64,000 nucleotides of DNA from Paracoccus sp041927875 (GCF_041927875.1 NZ_JBHFHN010000003.1), one strand, 5' to 3'. Counted from the stretch's first letter, positions 9,424-17,189 are shown. The notes: generated from the letters alone by a model not told the origin. A program made the numbers and translations.

Positions 9424-11333
9424 TCGTCGGCACGGCGGGGCATATCGACCACGGCAAGACCGCATTGGTGAAGGCGCTGACCGGCACCGATGCCGACCGC
9501 CTGGCCGAGGAAAAGGCGCGCGGCATCACCATCGACCTGGGCTTTGCCTATGCCGATCTGGGCGGTGGTCGCGTCACCGGTTTCGTCGATGTGCCGGGGC
9601 ATGAGCGTTTCATCCACACCATGCTGGCCGGTGCGGGCGGCATTGATCTGGCGCTGATCGTAGTGGCTGCCGATGACGGATTGATGCCGCAAACGCGCGA
9701 GCATCTGGCGATCCTTGACCTGCTGGGCATTACGCGCGGCATCGTGGCGCTGACCAAGGCCGATCTGGCCGATGCCGCGCTGCGCGCCGAAAGGATCGCC
9801 CAGATCCACGATACGCTGTCGGCCACCGGCCTGGCGGGCGCGCCGGTGATCGCCGTGTCGTCCGTGACAGGCGAGGGTCTGGCCGATCTGCGCAATGCCC
9901 TGCTCGAGGCCGAGGCCGCAACCACCCGGCAGGGCAGCGACCGCCGCTTTCGTCTGGCCATCGACCGCAGCTTTACCCTGTCGGGCGCGGGCACGGTGGT
10001 GACCGGCACGGTGCTGTCGGGCAGCGTCGCGGTCGGTGACAGTGTGACGATCAGCCCCCTGGGCCTGACCGCGCGGGTGCGCGCCATCCACGCCCAGAAC
10101 CGCCCAGCCGGAGCCGCCGAAGCCGGTCAGCGCGCCGCGCTGAACCTGACCGGCGAGGCGATCCGCAAGGACGCCATCACGCGCGGCGACATGGTGATCG
10201 ACCCCGCGCTGCACGCGCCGACCGACCGGATCGACGCCGAGCTGACCGTGCTGGCCAGCGAGCCGAAAGCCCTGACAACCTGGTTTCCCGCCCGCCTGCA
10301 TTGCCACGCCGCCGAGGTCGGCGCGCGGATCGTGCCGCTGGCCGACCCGCTGCAACCCGGCCAGACCGGGCGCGTGCAACTGGTGCTGGACCGCCCGATT
10401 GCCGCGAGCCATGGCGACCGCTTCATCCTGCGCGATGTGTCGGCCAGCCGCACCATCGGCGGCGGGCGGCTGATCGACCTGCGTGCGCCCTCGCGCAAGC
10501 GGCGCGGGCCGGACCGGATCGCGGCGCTTGCGGCCGGCGCGACCGAGGACGCCGCGGCGGCCCTGGCCGGGCTGGCGGCGGTCGGCCCGGTCGATCTGGC
10601 GGTCTTTGGCCGCGACCGCGCGCTGACGGATGCGGCGCTGACGGCGGCCACGCAGGCCGCGGGGATCACCCGGATCGGGGATCTGGCGCTGTCGGCGGAT
10701 CACGCGCGGGGCCTTGATGTCGGGCTGACCGCTGCGCTTTCCGATTTCCACGCGGCCAATCCCGATCTGCCGGGTCTTGGCCGCGAACGGCTGCGGCTGG
10801 CGCTGACGCCGCGCCTGCCGAAGGACGCCTTTCTGGCCTATCTGCGCGCGCAATCGCAGGCCGAACGCATCGTGCTGGACGGCGCCTTCCTGCGCCTGCC
10901 CGGCCACGAGGTGCGCCTGACCCCTGACGATGAGGCGCTATTCGACCGCATCCACCCCGCACTGCTGGGCGAGACCCGCTTTCGCCCGCCACGCGTGCGC
11001 GACTTTGCCACCGACCTGGACACCCCCGAACCCGAGGTTCGCCGCGTCCTGCGCCTGACGCAAAAGCTGGGCCGCACCGATCAGATCGCGCATGACCACT
11101 TTTTCGCGCGCCCCGTCACGCGCGAGATGGTGGCGATCATCCGCGATGTCGCCGCACAGGCGCCGGATGGTTGGTTCACCGCCGCCGCCTTCCGCGACCG
11201 CGTGCAGAATGGCCGCAAGGTCGCCATCGAGATCCTTGATTTCATGGATCGTCTGGGCGTGACCTTGCGGCGCGGCGACCTGCGCCGTATCAATCCGCAT
11301 CGGGTCGACCTGTTCGGCGATCCCGAGGCTTAG
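9420..11333 (+). CDS. selB: selenocysteine-specific elongation factor
   Basis: A 637-aa EF-Tu-like GTPase that brings Sec-tRNA(Sec) to UGA codons marked by a SECIS hairpin. The G1 motif GHIDHGKT is at residues 7-14, G3 is DVPGHE and G4 is TKAD. EF-Tu-like beta-barrel domains follow, and the C-terminal third is the array of winged helices that binds SECIS RNA. The SECIS substrate is in fdnG, 8 kb upstream on the same strand. The stop is TAG at 11331-11333, whose G is also the first base of the tRNA-Sec gene. Confidence 0.97.
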   Translation: MIVGTAGHIDHGKTALVKALTGTDADRLAEEKARGITIDLGFAYADLGGGRVTGFVDVPGHERFIHTMLAGAGGIDLALIVVAADDGLMPQTREHLAILDLLGITRGIVALTKADLADAALRAERIAQIHDTLSATGLAGAPVIAVSSVTGEGLADLRNALLEAEAATTRQGSDRRFRLAIDRSFTLSGAGTVVTGTVLSGSVAVGDSVTISPLGLTARVRAIHAQNRPAGAAEAGQRAALNLTGEAIRKDAITRGDMVIDPALHAPTDRIDAELTVLASEPKALTTWFPARLHCHAAEVGARIVPLADPLQPGQTGRVQLVLDRPIAASHGDRFILRDVSASRTIGGGRLIDLRAPSRKRRGPDRIAALAAGATEDAAAALAGLAAVGPVDLAVFGRDRALTDAALTAATQAAGITRIGDLALSADHARGLDVGLTAALSDFHAANPDLPGLGRERLRLALTPRLPKDAFLAYLRAQSQAERIVLDGAFLRLPGHEVRLTPDDEALFDRIHPALLGETRFRPPRVRDFATDLDTPEPEVRRVLRLTQKLGRTDQIAHDHFFARPVTREMVAIIRDVAAQAPDGWFTAAAFRDRVQNGRKVAIEILDFMDRLGVTLRRGDLRRINPHRVDLFGDPEA

Positions 11334-11428
11334 GAAGGGAATCGTCCCCGGTGGGGCGGCCGGACTTCAAATCCGGTTGGGGCAGCGAGACTGTCCTGGG
11401 TGGGTTCGACTCCCATTCCCTTCCGCCA
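11333..11428 (+). tRNA. selC: tRNA-Sec (anticodon TCA)
   Basis: A 96-nt selenocysteine tRNA. It has an 8-bp acceptor stem (GGAAGGGA with TCCCTTCC), a 5-bp T stem with the TTCGACT loop, a long variable arm, and an anticodon stem CCGGA/TCCGG around loop CTTCAAA with TCA at 11367-11369. Discriminator G and an encoded CCA (11426-11428) end the gene. It resembles E. coli selC throughout. The 5' base coincides with the last base of the selB stop, so it must be cut from the fdn-sel transcript or have a promoter inside selB. Confidence 0.97.
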
Positions 11429-11434
11429 GACTCC

Positions 11435-11908
11435 TTACGGCTTGGCCACAGGATCAGCGACACCCATCAGATCCAGCCCGCGCGCCGTCGGCGGCTGCCA
11501 GGTTTTCGACGTCGCCACCGCGCCCTGCGGGTTGGTGCCGATGTTCGAGCCGCCGGTGCCGCCGGTCCAGCCGGTGCTGCCGTCATTGCCCGGCGCGGTG
11601 CCATCGGCAGCGGCAGGTTGCGCGTCGGTCGCGGGCTCGGCCATGCCTGCGGGCTGCGCGCCTGCCCCCTCGGTCGCTTGGCCCGACGGCGGGTTGGCCA
11701 TGACCGGGCTTGACCCAGCCATGCCGGTCATGCCATCCGGCGTCATGAACGGCGGCGGCGGGATCGGCACGCTGACCGCCGGTGCGCCAACCGGGCCATT
11801 CGCGGCGATCGGCGGCGGCGGCACCTGGGCGTTGGCCAGACCCGCGCCCAGAATGATCGCGCCAAGCGCGGCAAGGGCCAGCGGGGCGGTTTTCGGATTG
11901 CGGTTCAT
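11435..11908 (-). CDS. secreted Pro/Ala/Gly-rich protein, unknown function
   Basis: A 157-aa protein with a Sec signal peptide (hydrophobic residues 8-22, cleavage near ANAQ). The rest is low complexity, with PPPP runs, GMTGMAG and GGTGG, and no recognised domain. The start is set by caggaggcag 5-6 bases upstream; the frame stays open further upstream but without a site. It is convergent with selC, whose end is 6 bp away. The GMTGMAG segment echoes the Met/Gly-rich region of the PRC-barrel protein at 46166-46741, so the two may share an envelope role. Confidence 0.75.
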   Translation of the reverse strand: MNRNPKTAPLALAALGAIILGAGLANAQVPPPPIAANGPVGAPAVSVPIPPPPFMTPDGMTGMAGSSPVMANPPSGQATEGAGAQPAGMAEPATDAQPAAADGTAPGNDGSTGWTGGTGGSNIGTNPQGAVATSKTWQPPTARGLDLMGVADPVAKP

Positions 11909-12140
11909 GTCTGCCTCCTGTTCGGTCTGGGTCGGGCCTGATGCAGGCCGGTCCTGGGGGAAACGCCGCGCGCAGGCTTCGGGTTGCGATCTGGCGCCAT
12001 TGGCGGCGATGTTAGCACCCCTGCCCCGTGCATCCAGCATTTCCTGCGCCGTCAGGGCAAAAACAGCGCCCATGACCTTGCGCCAGACCTCTGGCCCTTG
12101 GCCGCGCAATCCGCTAAGCCCGCGCGAAAGGATGCCACCC

Positions 12141-13256
12141 ATGTCGTATGAAAAACCCGGTTCGGTCGAAACCTCGCTGCGCGATGCCATTTCGCCGGTC
12201 GAACAGATTCTGGCCGATGCCCGCGCCGGTCGCATGTTCGTGCTGGTCGACCACGAGGACCGCGAGAATGAGGGCGACCTGGTGATCCCCGCGCAGATGG
12301 CCACGCCCGAGGCGATCAACTTCATGGCGACCCACGGACGCGGGCTGATCTGCCTGTCGATGACAGCCGAGCGGATCGACGCGCTTGGCCTGCCGATGAT
12401 GAGCCCGCGCAACTCCAGCCGCCACGAGACCGCCTTTACCCTGTCGATCGAGGCGCGCGAGGGCGTGACCACCGGCATCAGCGCCGCCGACCGCGCCCGC
12501 ACCATCGCGGTGGCCATCGACCCGGCCTGCGGGCCGACCGACATCGCCACGCCCGGCCATGTCTTCCCGCTGCGCGCCCGCGCCGGGGGCGTGCTTGTGC
12601 GCGCCGGCCATACCGAGGCCGCCGTCGACATCGCCCGCCTGGCCGGGCTGACCCCCGCCGGGGTGATCTGCGAGATCATGAATGACGACGGCACGATGGC
12701 GCGGCTGCCCGATCTGGTCGGCTTTGCGCGCCGCCACGGGCTGAAGATCGGCACGATCAGCGACCTGATCGCCTATCGCCGCCGCCACGACAGCCTGGTG
12801 CGCGAAACCCGCGACGAGGTGGTGACCTCGGCCCATGGCGGCGACTGGCGGATGCGGGTGTTCACCGACCAGACGCATGGGTCGGAACATATCGTCCTGT
12901 CCAAGGGTGATCTTGCGGGCGATGATCCGGTGCTGGTGCGGATGCACCCGCTGGACCCGCTGGCCGATGTGCTGGGCATCGGTCCGGGCGCGGGCAAGCT
13001 GGCAGGGGCCATGACCGCCATCGCCGCCGAAGGGCGTGGCGCGGTCGTGCTGCTGCGCGACACCGGAATGAAGATGACCGGCCCCGAGGACGTCAGCCCG
13101 CATGTGCTGCGCAACTATGGCCTGGGCGCCGAAATCCTCTCGGCGCTTGGGATGCAGACCATCACCCTGTTGACCAATTCCGGCCGCCCCCGCGTCGTCG
13201 GGCTGGAGGGCTACGGCCTGACCATCGCCGGCATCCGCCCCATTCACGAGATTTGA
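12141..13256 (+). CDS. ribB: 3,4-dihydroxy-2-butanone 4-phosphate synthase with degenerate GTP cyclohydrolase II domain (RibBX)
   Basis: A 371-aa riboflavin-pathway enzyme. Residues 15-210 are DHBP synthase, which makes the four-carbon unit from ribulose 5-phosphate; DHEDRENEGDLV and the GHTEA motif are intact. Residues 220-371 have the GTP cyclohydrolase II fold but contain no cysteine, so the zinc site needed for catalysis is absent. This matches the RibBX form known from other alphaproteobacteria, where a separate RibA supplies GCHII; none is seen here. ATG 12141 is chosen with aaagga upstream; an in-frame ATG at 12132 is possible. No FMN riboswitch precedes it. It is followed at once by ribH. 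Confidence 0.93.
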   Translation: MSYEKPGSVETSLRDAISPVEQILADARAGRMFVLVDHEDRENEGDLVIPAQMATPEAINFMATHGRGLICLSMTAERIDALGLPMMSPRNSSRHETAFTLSIEAREGVTTGISAADRARTIAVAIDPACGPTDIATPGHVFPLRARAGGVLVRAGHTEAAVDIARLAGLTPAGVICEIMNDDGTMARLPDLVGFARRHGLKIGTISDLIAYRRRHDSLVRETRDEVVTSAHGGDWRMRVFTDQTHGSEHIVLSKGDLAGDDPVLVRMHPLDPLADVLGIGPGAGKLAGAMTAIAAEGRGAVVLLRDTGMKMTGPEDVSPHVLRNYGLGAEILSALGMQTITLLTNSGRPRVVGLEGYGLTIAGIRPIHEI

Positions 13257-13257
13257 C

Positions 13258-13806
13258 ATGGCCGCCACCGAACAGCATCACAGCCTGGACCTGCCGCGAT
13301 TTGACGCCCCCGTGCGCCTGCTGATCGTGGTCGCGCCCTATTACAAGGACATCGCCGATCAACTGGTCGCGGGCGCGCGCGCCGTGGCCGAACAGGCCGG
13401 CGCCACCGTCGATCTGGTCGAGGTGCCGGGCGCGCTGGAAATCCCGCCCGCCATCGGCATGGCCGGGCGAATGGCAAACTACGATGGCTTCGTCGCGCTT
13501 GGCTGCGTGATCCGGGGCGAAACCACGCATTATGAGACCGTCTGCAACGACAGTTCGCGCGGGTTGATGAGCCTGGGGCTGGCCGGTTACTGCATCGGCA
13601 ACGCGATCCTGACCGTCGAAAACCGCGATCAGGCCTGGGTCCGCGCCGAGGCTGCGGGCCAGAACAAGGGCGGCGGCGCGGCGGCGGCGGCCCTGCATCT
13701 GATCGCGCTGTCGCGGCAATGGGCGGGCGCGAAAAAGGGCATGGGCTTCGTTCCCGAAGGCACCATCCGGCTGGCGGGCGATGCGCAAAAAGGGGATGTG
13801 GCATGA
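13258..13806 (+). CDS. ribH: 6,7-dimethyl-8-ribityllumazine synthase
   Basis: A 182-aa enzyme that condenses the DHBP unit with the ribitylaminopyrimidine, the penultimate step to riboflavin. The family motif GCVIRGETTHYETV carries the catalytic His; the phosphate-binding region near GALEIP is present. The N-terminal 20 residues and the tail beyond KKGMGF are somewhat longer than in the 154-156-aa enzymes. ATG 13258 lies one base after the ribB stop, and the stop overlaps the nusB start by ATGA. Confidence 0.95.
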   Translation: MAATEQHHSLDLPRFDAPVRLLIVVAPYYKDIADQLVAGARAVAEQAGATVDLVEVPGALEIPPAIGMAGRMANYDGFVALGCVIRGETTHYETVCNDSSRGLMSLGLAGYCIGNAILTVENRDQAWVRAEAAGQNKGGGAAAAALHLIALSRQWAGAKKGMGFVPEGTIRLAGDAQKGDVA

Positions 13807-14261
13807 CGAAACCCAACCGCCAGGCGCGTTCCGCCGCCCGTCTTTACGCCGTGCAGGCGCTGTTTCAGATGGAGGCCGGGGGCATCTCGGCCGACCGCGT
13901 GCGGCGCGAGTTTGAAAGCTATCGCTTTGGCGCCGTCTATGATGACGACGAGATGGCCGAGGGCGACCCCGATCTGTTCCGCGACCTTCTGGACAATGCG
14001 GTGATGTGGCAGGCCAGGATCGACCAGGCTACCGACCGCGCCTTGGTCGCCCGCTGGCCCATCGACCGCATCGACCCGGTGCTGCGCGCCCTGTTCCGCG
14101 CCGCCGGGGCCGAGCTGGTGTTGACCGCAACCCCGCCCAAGGTCGTCATCAACGAATTCGTGGATGTCGCACAGGCCTTTTTCCCCGATGGCCGCGAACC
14201 GAAGTTCGTGAATGCCGTGCTGGATCACATGGCGCGCGAGTTGCGCCCCGGCGCGCTGTAG
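13803..14261 (+). CDS. nusB: transcription antitermination factor NusB
   Basis: A 152-aa NusB that, with NusE, binds boxA RNA in rRNA operon antitermination. The family features RSAARLYAVQALFQME at the N-terminus and ELVLTATPPKVVINEFVDVAQ in two halves near residues 101-121 are clear, followed by FVNAVLDHMA. An acidic insert (YDDDEMAEGDPD) is usual in alphaproteobacteria. The start overlaps the ribH stop (ATGA), the ribH-nusB linkage being widespread in bacteria. Confidence 0.95.
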   Translation: MTKPNRQARSAARLYAVQALFQMEAGGISADRVRREFESYRFGAVYDDDEMAEGDPDLFRDLLDNAVMWQARIDQATDRALVARWPIDRIDPVLRALFRAAGAELVLTATPPKVVINEFVDVAQAFFPDGREPKFVNAVLDHMARELRPGAL

Positions 14262-14335
14262 GCGGCGGCGCGATTCCGCTTTGCTTTGACGGCGGCGGTG
14301 TTAATCTGGCGCGATCAACCCAAGGGGGATCGGCC

Positions 14336-14659
14336 ATGACGGAACTTGTCCGCCTGTATATCCGCAATGTATTCATCGGCTTTCTGCTGGCCGTGGCCTT
14401 CACCGCCGCGCTTCTGGCGCTGAATGTGGCAAACCTGTGGCATCTGGTCAGCCATACCAGCGGCGGCATCATCGCCGTCGTCATGCTGGTGGTGTTCAAC
14501 ACCATCGTCTTTGCCGGGGTGCAGTTTTCCATCGCGGTGATGCGCATGGCCGACCGCGAACCCGGCCCGCCCCGCGGCCCACGCGCGCCCGCACTGGGCC
14601 TGACCCTGCGTCAGGTGCCCGTCACGGCAGCCAAGGACCGCGCGCGCGGTCAAAAATAA
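14336..14659 (+). CDS. small membrane protein, unknown function
   Basis: A 107-aa protein with two hydrophobic segments (about residues 9-33 and 41-65) and a basic, proline-rich cytoplasmic tail (GPPRGPRAP, then KDRARGQK). ATG 14336 has aaggggga 6 bases upstream. It follows nusB by 74 bp on the same strand and ends before a terminator, so it may be the last gene of the rib-nusB unit. No domain that I can name. Confidence 0.75.
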   Translation: MTELVRLYIRNVFIGFLLAVAFTAALLALNVANLWHLVSHTSGGIIAVVMLVVFNTIVFAGVQFSIAVMRMADREPGPPRGPRAPALGLTLRQVPVTAAKDRARGQK

Positions 14660-14687
14660 ACTTCCGCATTCGTTGCAATCGTGCAAC

Positions 14688-14717
14688 AGCGGCGTCGGCA
14701 GCTCCGGCGCCGCTTTT
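14688..14717 (+). terminator. intrinsic terminator
   Basis: An 11-bp stem with one G-T pair (14688-14698 with 14704-14714) around a 5-base loop, followed by TTTT. It ends the transcript of the membrane protein gene at 14336. Confidence 0.75.
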
Positions 14718-15075
14718 CACAGCCGGTTACCCGCATGTTTCCGGCCGTGATCGTCCGTTTGCGCAGGATTTTGCCTAATCCTATTTTTCTTATGTTTTCC
14801 GGGATGTTGCAGGTCATTCAAACCCCCGTGATCCGACGCCCGACCCCTTGAAATCGCGCGATCACGCAGGTTCTTGCGCGGACCTGCCCAAGTCTGGGTT
14901 TTGCGGCATTCCGGCGACACATCCGGTTTCGCGGCTGCGTGGAAAAACTGTTCCCGAAACGGTTGCGACCGGAACCCAAACCCTTAGGTAGCACGTTGCC
15001 AAGGTGCTCGGCACGTCGATCAAGAAACGGATCAATGGCCGGAAACCGAAACGAACGGTTCATGAGGACTGAAAG
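14718..15075 (+). promoter_or_regulatory. long leader/promoter region of sspA
   Basis: About 360 bases without a gene. An AT-rich block at 14768-14803 (ttttgcctaatcctattttt) stands out from the GC-rich surroundings and is the likeliest promoter region; I could not place -35/-10 elements with confidence. If transcription starts there, the leader is about 270 nt. No riboswitch class recognised. Confidence 0.4.
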
Positions 15076-15945
15076 ATGAAAAACACTGCACTTCTGGGCG
15101 CGACCGCCCTTGTCATGTCGCTGTCGGCTCTGCCGGCTTTCGCGCAGACCGAAATCGCTGCCGGCGCCAACGCCACCGGCGTGTCGGCCATCAACACCCG
15201 CATCACCGACATCCAGGATGACGTGAAGGACGACTTCGCCCGTTCGCAGGACGCCGACCGCTTTGGTCCGTCGGATCGTCGTGAAGGCCTGTCGGGCGGC
15301 ATCTCGGCCAGCTACACCGGCCGCAAGGGCACTGTCGACAACCAGGACTTCGCCCTGGCTGGCCGCATGTCCTTTACCCAGGCTCAGTTCTCGCAGAACG
15401 TCGGCCTGGCGCTGACCTTCGGTGAAGACAACACCGGCGCCAAGGACGAAGAAGAAGTGTTCGTCGTCTATGACGCGCAATACTACTTCAACGACCGCTT
15501 CTATGCCTTCGCTCTGGGCCGCCTGAAGCAGGACGCTCTGGCCGGCAAGATCGCGGGCAAGGAAGACACCCTGTACCGTGACGGCTTCCTGGGCTTTGGT
15601 CCGGGCTACCGCGTGATCAACACCCCGGACACCGCGTGGCGCGTTCAGGCCGGTGTGGGCGTGCGCTACACCAAGCAGTCGGCCGTCAACGGCGGCGCTT
15701 CGGACACCGAAGTCGGCTACATCGCTTCGTCGCGCTTCTACCACCGCTTCAGCGACACGATGTTCGTGACCAACGACACCGACATGCTGTACTCGAAAGA
15801 TCAGGGCAAGGCCGTGAACAACGAGCTGGGCCTGAACTTCAAGATGTCGGACGCTTTCGCGACCCGCGTCAGCTACATCACCGACTACCAGGAAGGTCGC
15901 AAGACCGACAACAAACTGGGCGTGTCGCTGGTTTACGGCTTCTGA
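15076..15945 (+). CDS. sspA: DUF481 outer-membrane protein, salt-stress type (SspA-like)
   Basis: A 289-aa beta-barrel protein of the DUF481/COG3137 family ('salt-induced outer membrane protein'). A signal peptide (residues 1-23, ending FAQ) is followed by alternating amphipathic strands and a terminal Phe, the usual signal for outer-membrane insertion. Codon use is strongly biased to C-ending and preferred codons, which suggests high expression. The gene is convergent with the 6S RNA gene, as reported for sspA/ssrS in Rhodobacter sphaeroides, where sspA rises under salt stress when 6S RNA is lost. The gene symbol rests on that synteny. It has its own strong terminator. Confidence 0.85.
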   Translation: MKNTALLGATALVMSLSALPAFAQTEIAAGANATGVSAINTRITDIQDDVKDDFARSQDADRFGPSDRREGLSGGISASYTGRKGTVDNQDFALAGRMSFTQAQFSQNVGLALTFGEDNTGAKDEEEVFVVYDAQYYFNDRFYAFALGRLKQDALAGKIAGKEDTLYRDGFLGFGPGYRVINTPDTAWRVQAGVGVRYTKQSAVNGGASDTEVGYIASSRFYHRFSDTMFVTNDTDMLYSKDQGKAVNNELGLNFKMSDAFATRVSYITDYQEGRKTDNKLGVSLVYGF

Positions 15946-15965
15946 TCCAGGTCAGATCGAAACGG

Positions 15966-15994
15966 AAAAAGGGGCGGGCAACCGCCCCTTTTTT
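15966..15994 (+). terminator. intrinsic terminator of sspA
   Basis: AAAAAGGGGCGG pairs with CCGCCCCTTTTT around a GCAA loop (15978-15981), followed by T6 (15989-15994). A textbook rho-independent terminator 20 bases after the sspA stop. Confidence 0.92.
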
Positions 15995-16018
15995 CATGGC
16001 CAATCGGCAAGGGATCAT

Positions 16019-16045
16019 GAAAAAACCGGCCCGAAGGGGCCGGTT
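16019..16045 (-). terminator. intrinsic terminator of the 6S RNA gene
   Basis: Read on the minus strand, AACCGGCCC pairs with GGGCCGGTT around a four-base loop (stem 16037-16045 with 16024-16032) and runs into T6 at 16019-16024. It lies directly after the 6S terminal stem and faces the sspA terminator. Confidence 0.85.
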
Positions 16046-16050
16046 CATGT

Positions 16051-16210
16051 GGCGGGAACCGCAGCGACCGTGGCTGGCTGAGATTCCCGAGAGCCTGGAT
16101 TACCAGGTGGGCGCCAGATAGCCGGACCTGGATCCGGCCAGAGCCAGCACCCTCGGAGAACTTATAGGCCACTGGAAAAAGGCCACCCACGAGAAGAGCA
16201 GAAACCCGCC
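16051..16210 (-). ncRNA. ssrS: 6S RNA
   Basis: About 160 nt that fold like 6S RNA, which mimics an open promoter and sequesters sigma-70 RNA polymerase. The ends pair (GGCGGG at 16210-16205 with CCCGCC at 16056-16051). A large central bubble is bounded by CCGAG/CUCGG and contains a small CCUGG-UAAU-CCAGG hairpin on the 3' side. A long apical arm is built from GGGUGC/GCGCCC and GCCGGA/UCCGGC. A promoter with 17-bp spacing ends 7 bases upstream and a terminator follows. Position opposite a DUF481 sspA gene matches R. sphaeroides. Exact ends are inferred. Confidence 0.85.
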
Positions 16211-16217
16211 AGCACCC

Positions 16218-16246
16218 CAGATAGGGTCGCGGGGCGGCCGCTGCAA
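16218..16246 (-). promoter_or_regulatory. sigma-70 promoter of ssrS
   Basis: On the minus strand TTGCAG (16246-16241) and TATCTG (16223-16218) are separated by exactly 17 bases, placing the start of transcription at about 16210, the 5' end of the 6S terminal stem. Confidence 0.65.
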
Positions 16247-16296
16247 GAGGGCGGCGGGTGCTTGCCAAATGTTCGCCTTGCGTTCACATTAGCGCC

Positions 16297-16746
16297 ATGC
16301 AAATCCAGCCCGCCCCCCTTCCCCTTGCCCCCGGCACGCGCCTTGCCCGCGGCGTTGCGCGGATGCTGTTCGACCACGGTTTCACCAGCCTGCCCGAACT
16401 GGTGCTGGCCGATGGCTTGCGCGCCGATGTGATCGGTCTTGGTCCCAAGGGTGAGCTGTGGATCATCGAATGCAAATCCGGCCGCGCCGATTTTCGCGCC
16501 GATCACAAATGGCAGGGCTATCTGCCGTGGTGCGATCGGTTTTTCTGGGCGGTGGATGATGCCTTCCCGGATGAGATCCTGCCCCCCGAAAGCGGCCTGA
16601 TCCGCGCCGACGACTGGGGCGCGGAAATCCTGCGGATGCCGGATGCGCAGCCCTTGGCCGGTGCCCGCCGCACCGCGCTGACGCGGCGCATTGCGCGCTG
16701 TGCCATGGCGCGACTGATGGGGCGCGACGATCCGGCGGTTGGTTAG
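16297..16746 (+). CDS. mmcB: MmcB-family DNA repair protein (PD-(D/E)XK nuclease fold)
   Basis: A 149-aa protein of the MmcB/DUF8 family, named from mitomycin-inducible mmcB of Caulobacter and assigned to DNA repair. The core ADVIGLGPKGELWIIECKS (about residues 43-61) carries the D...ExK signature of PD-(D/E)XK nucleases, followed by DFRADHKWQGYLPWCD. ATG 16297 starts the frame; the upstream region contains the 6S promoter on the other strand. The 3' end overlaps the next, convergent gene by 4 bp. The biochemical activity is not established from sequence. Confidence 0.85.
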   Translation: MQIQPAPLPLAPGTRLARGVARMLFDHGFTSLPELVLADGLRADVIGLGPKGELWIIECKSGRADFRADHKWQGYLPWCDRFFWAVDDAFPDEILPPESGLIRADDWGAEILRMPDAQPLAGARRTALTRRIARCAMARLMGRDDPAVG

Positions 16747-16961
16747 CGGCCCTTCTTGCCCGGCTTGCCCGCGTCATCGCCCATCGCGCGCGCGGCCTCG
16801 GCGGCGGCCAGCAGCTCTTCGGCGATTTCCTCGGCCTCGTCGGGGTCGAAATCCAGCGGCAGGTCGATGCCTTCCCCCTCCAGATAAATGCGGACCATGC
16901 CCAGGCTGGTCGGGCCGATCTGAAGGTTCGCGGCCAGGTCGCTTTGCTTGTTGATGCCCAT
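16743..16961 (-). CDS. small DUF6324-like acidic protein
   Basis: A 72-aa protein with an N-terminal region NLQIGPTSLGMVRIYLEG, an acidic middle (DFDPDEAEEIAEELL) and a basic end KPGKKGR. It resembles the short DUF6324 proteins of Rhodobacteraceae; function unknown. On the minus strand aaaggggg precedes the ATG by 7 bases. It is convergent with mmcB with a 4-bp overlap. Confidence 0.8.
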   Translation of the reverse strand: MGINKQSDLAANLQIGPTSLGMVRIYLEGEGIDLPLDFDPDEAEEIAEELLAAAEAARAMGDDAGKPGKKGR

Positions 16962-17112
16962 CTTGGCCCCCTTTGCTCTGCCGGATATCCGGTCGTCATC
17001 CTTGCGTAACCGCGCCGTTCAGGCACCGCAAGAGTTGGGCGGGGGCATGCACGCAAAACCCCCGCCTTCGCCCTTGCATTCCCCCGCCCGTGCGGCTAAA
17101 TGCCCGCTCAGT

Positions 17113-17189
17113 GCCGCCTTAGCTCAGTTGGTTAGAGCGCTGGATTGTGGATCCAGAGGTCCCCCGTTCAAGCCGGGGAGGCGGTACCA
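17113..17189 (+). tRNA. tRNA-His (anticodon GTG)
   Basis: A 77-nt cloverleaf: acceptor GCCGCCT/AGGCGGT with a G1-T72 wobble, T8-A9, D arm GCTC..GAGC, anticodon stem CTGGA/TCCAG with GTG at 17147-17149, T stem CCCCG/CGGGG, A73 and encoded CCA. The base before the acceptor is T and the discriminator is A, so the G-1:C73 pair of most tRNA-His is missing, a known loss in a clade of alphaproteobacteria. Confidence 0.96.

Noticed and set aside
11909..12140. FMN riboswitch before ribB
   Set aside because: The conserved RFN elements are not visible in the 230 bp leader.
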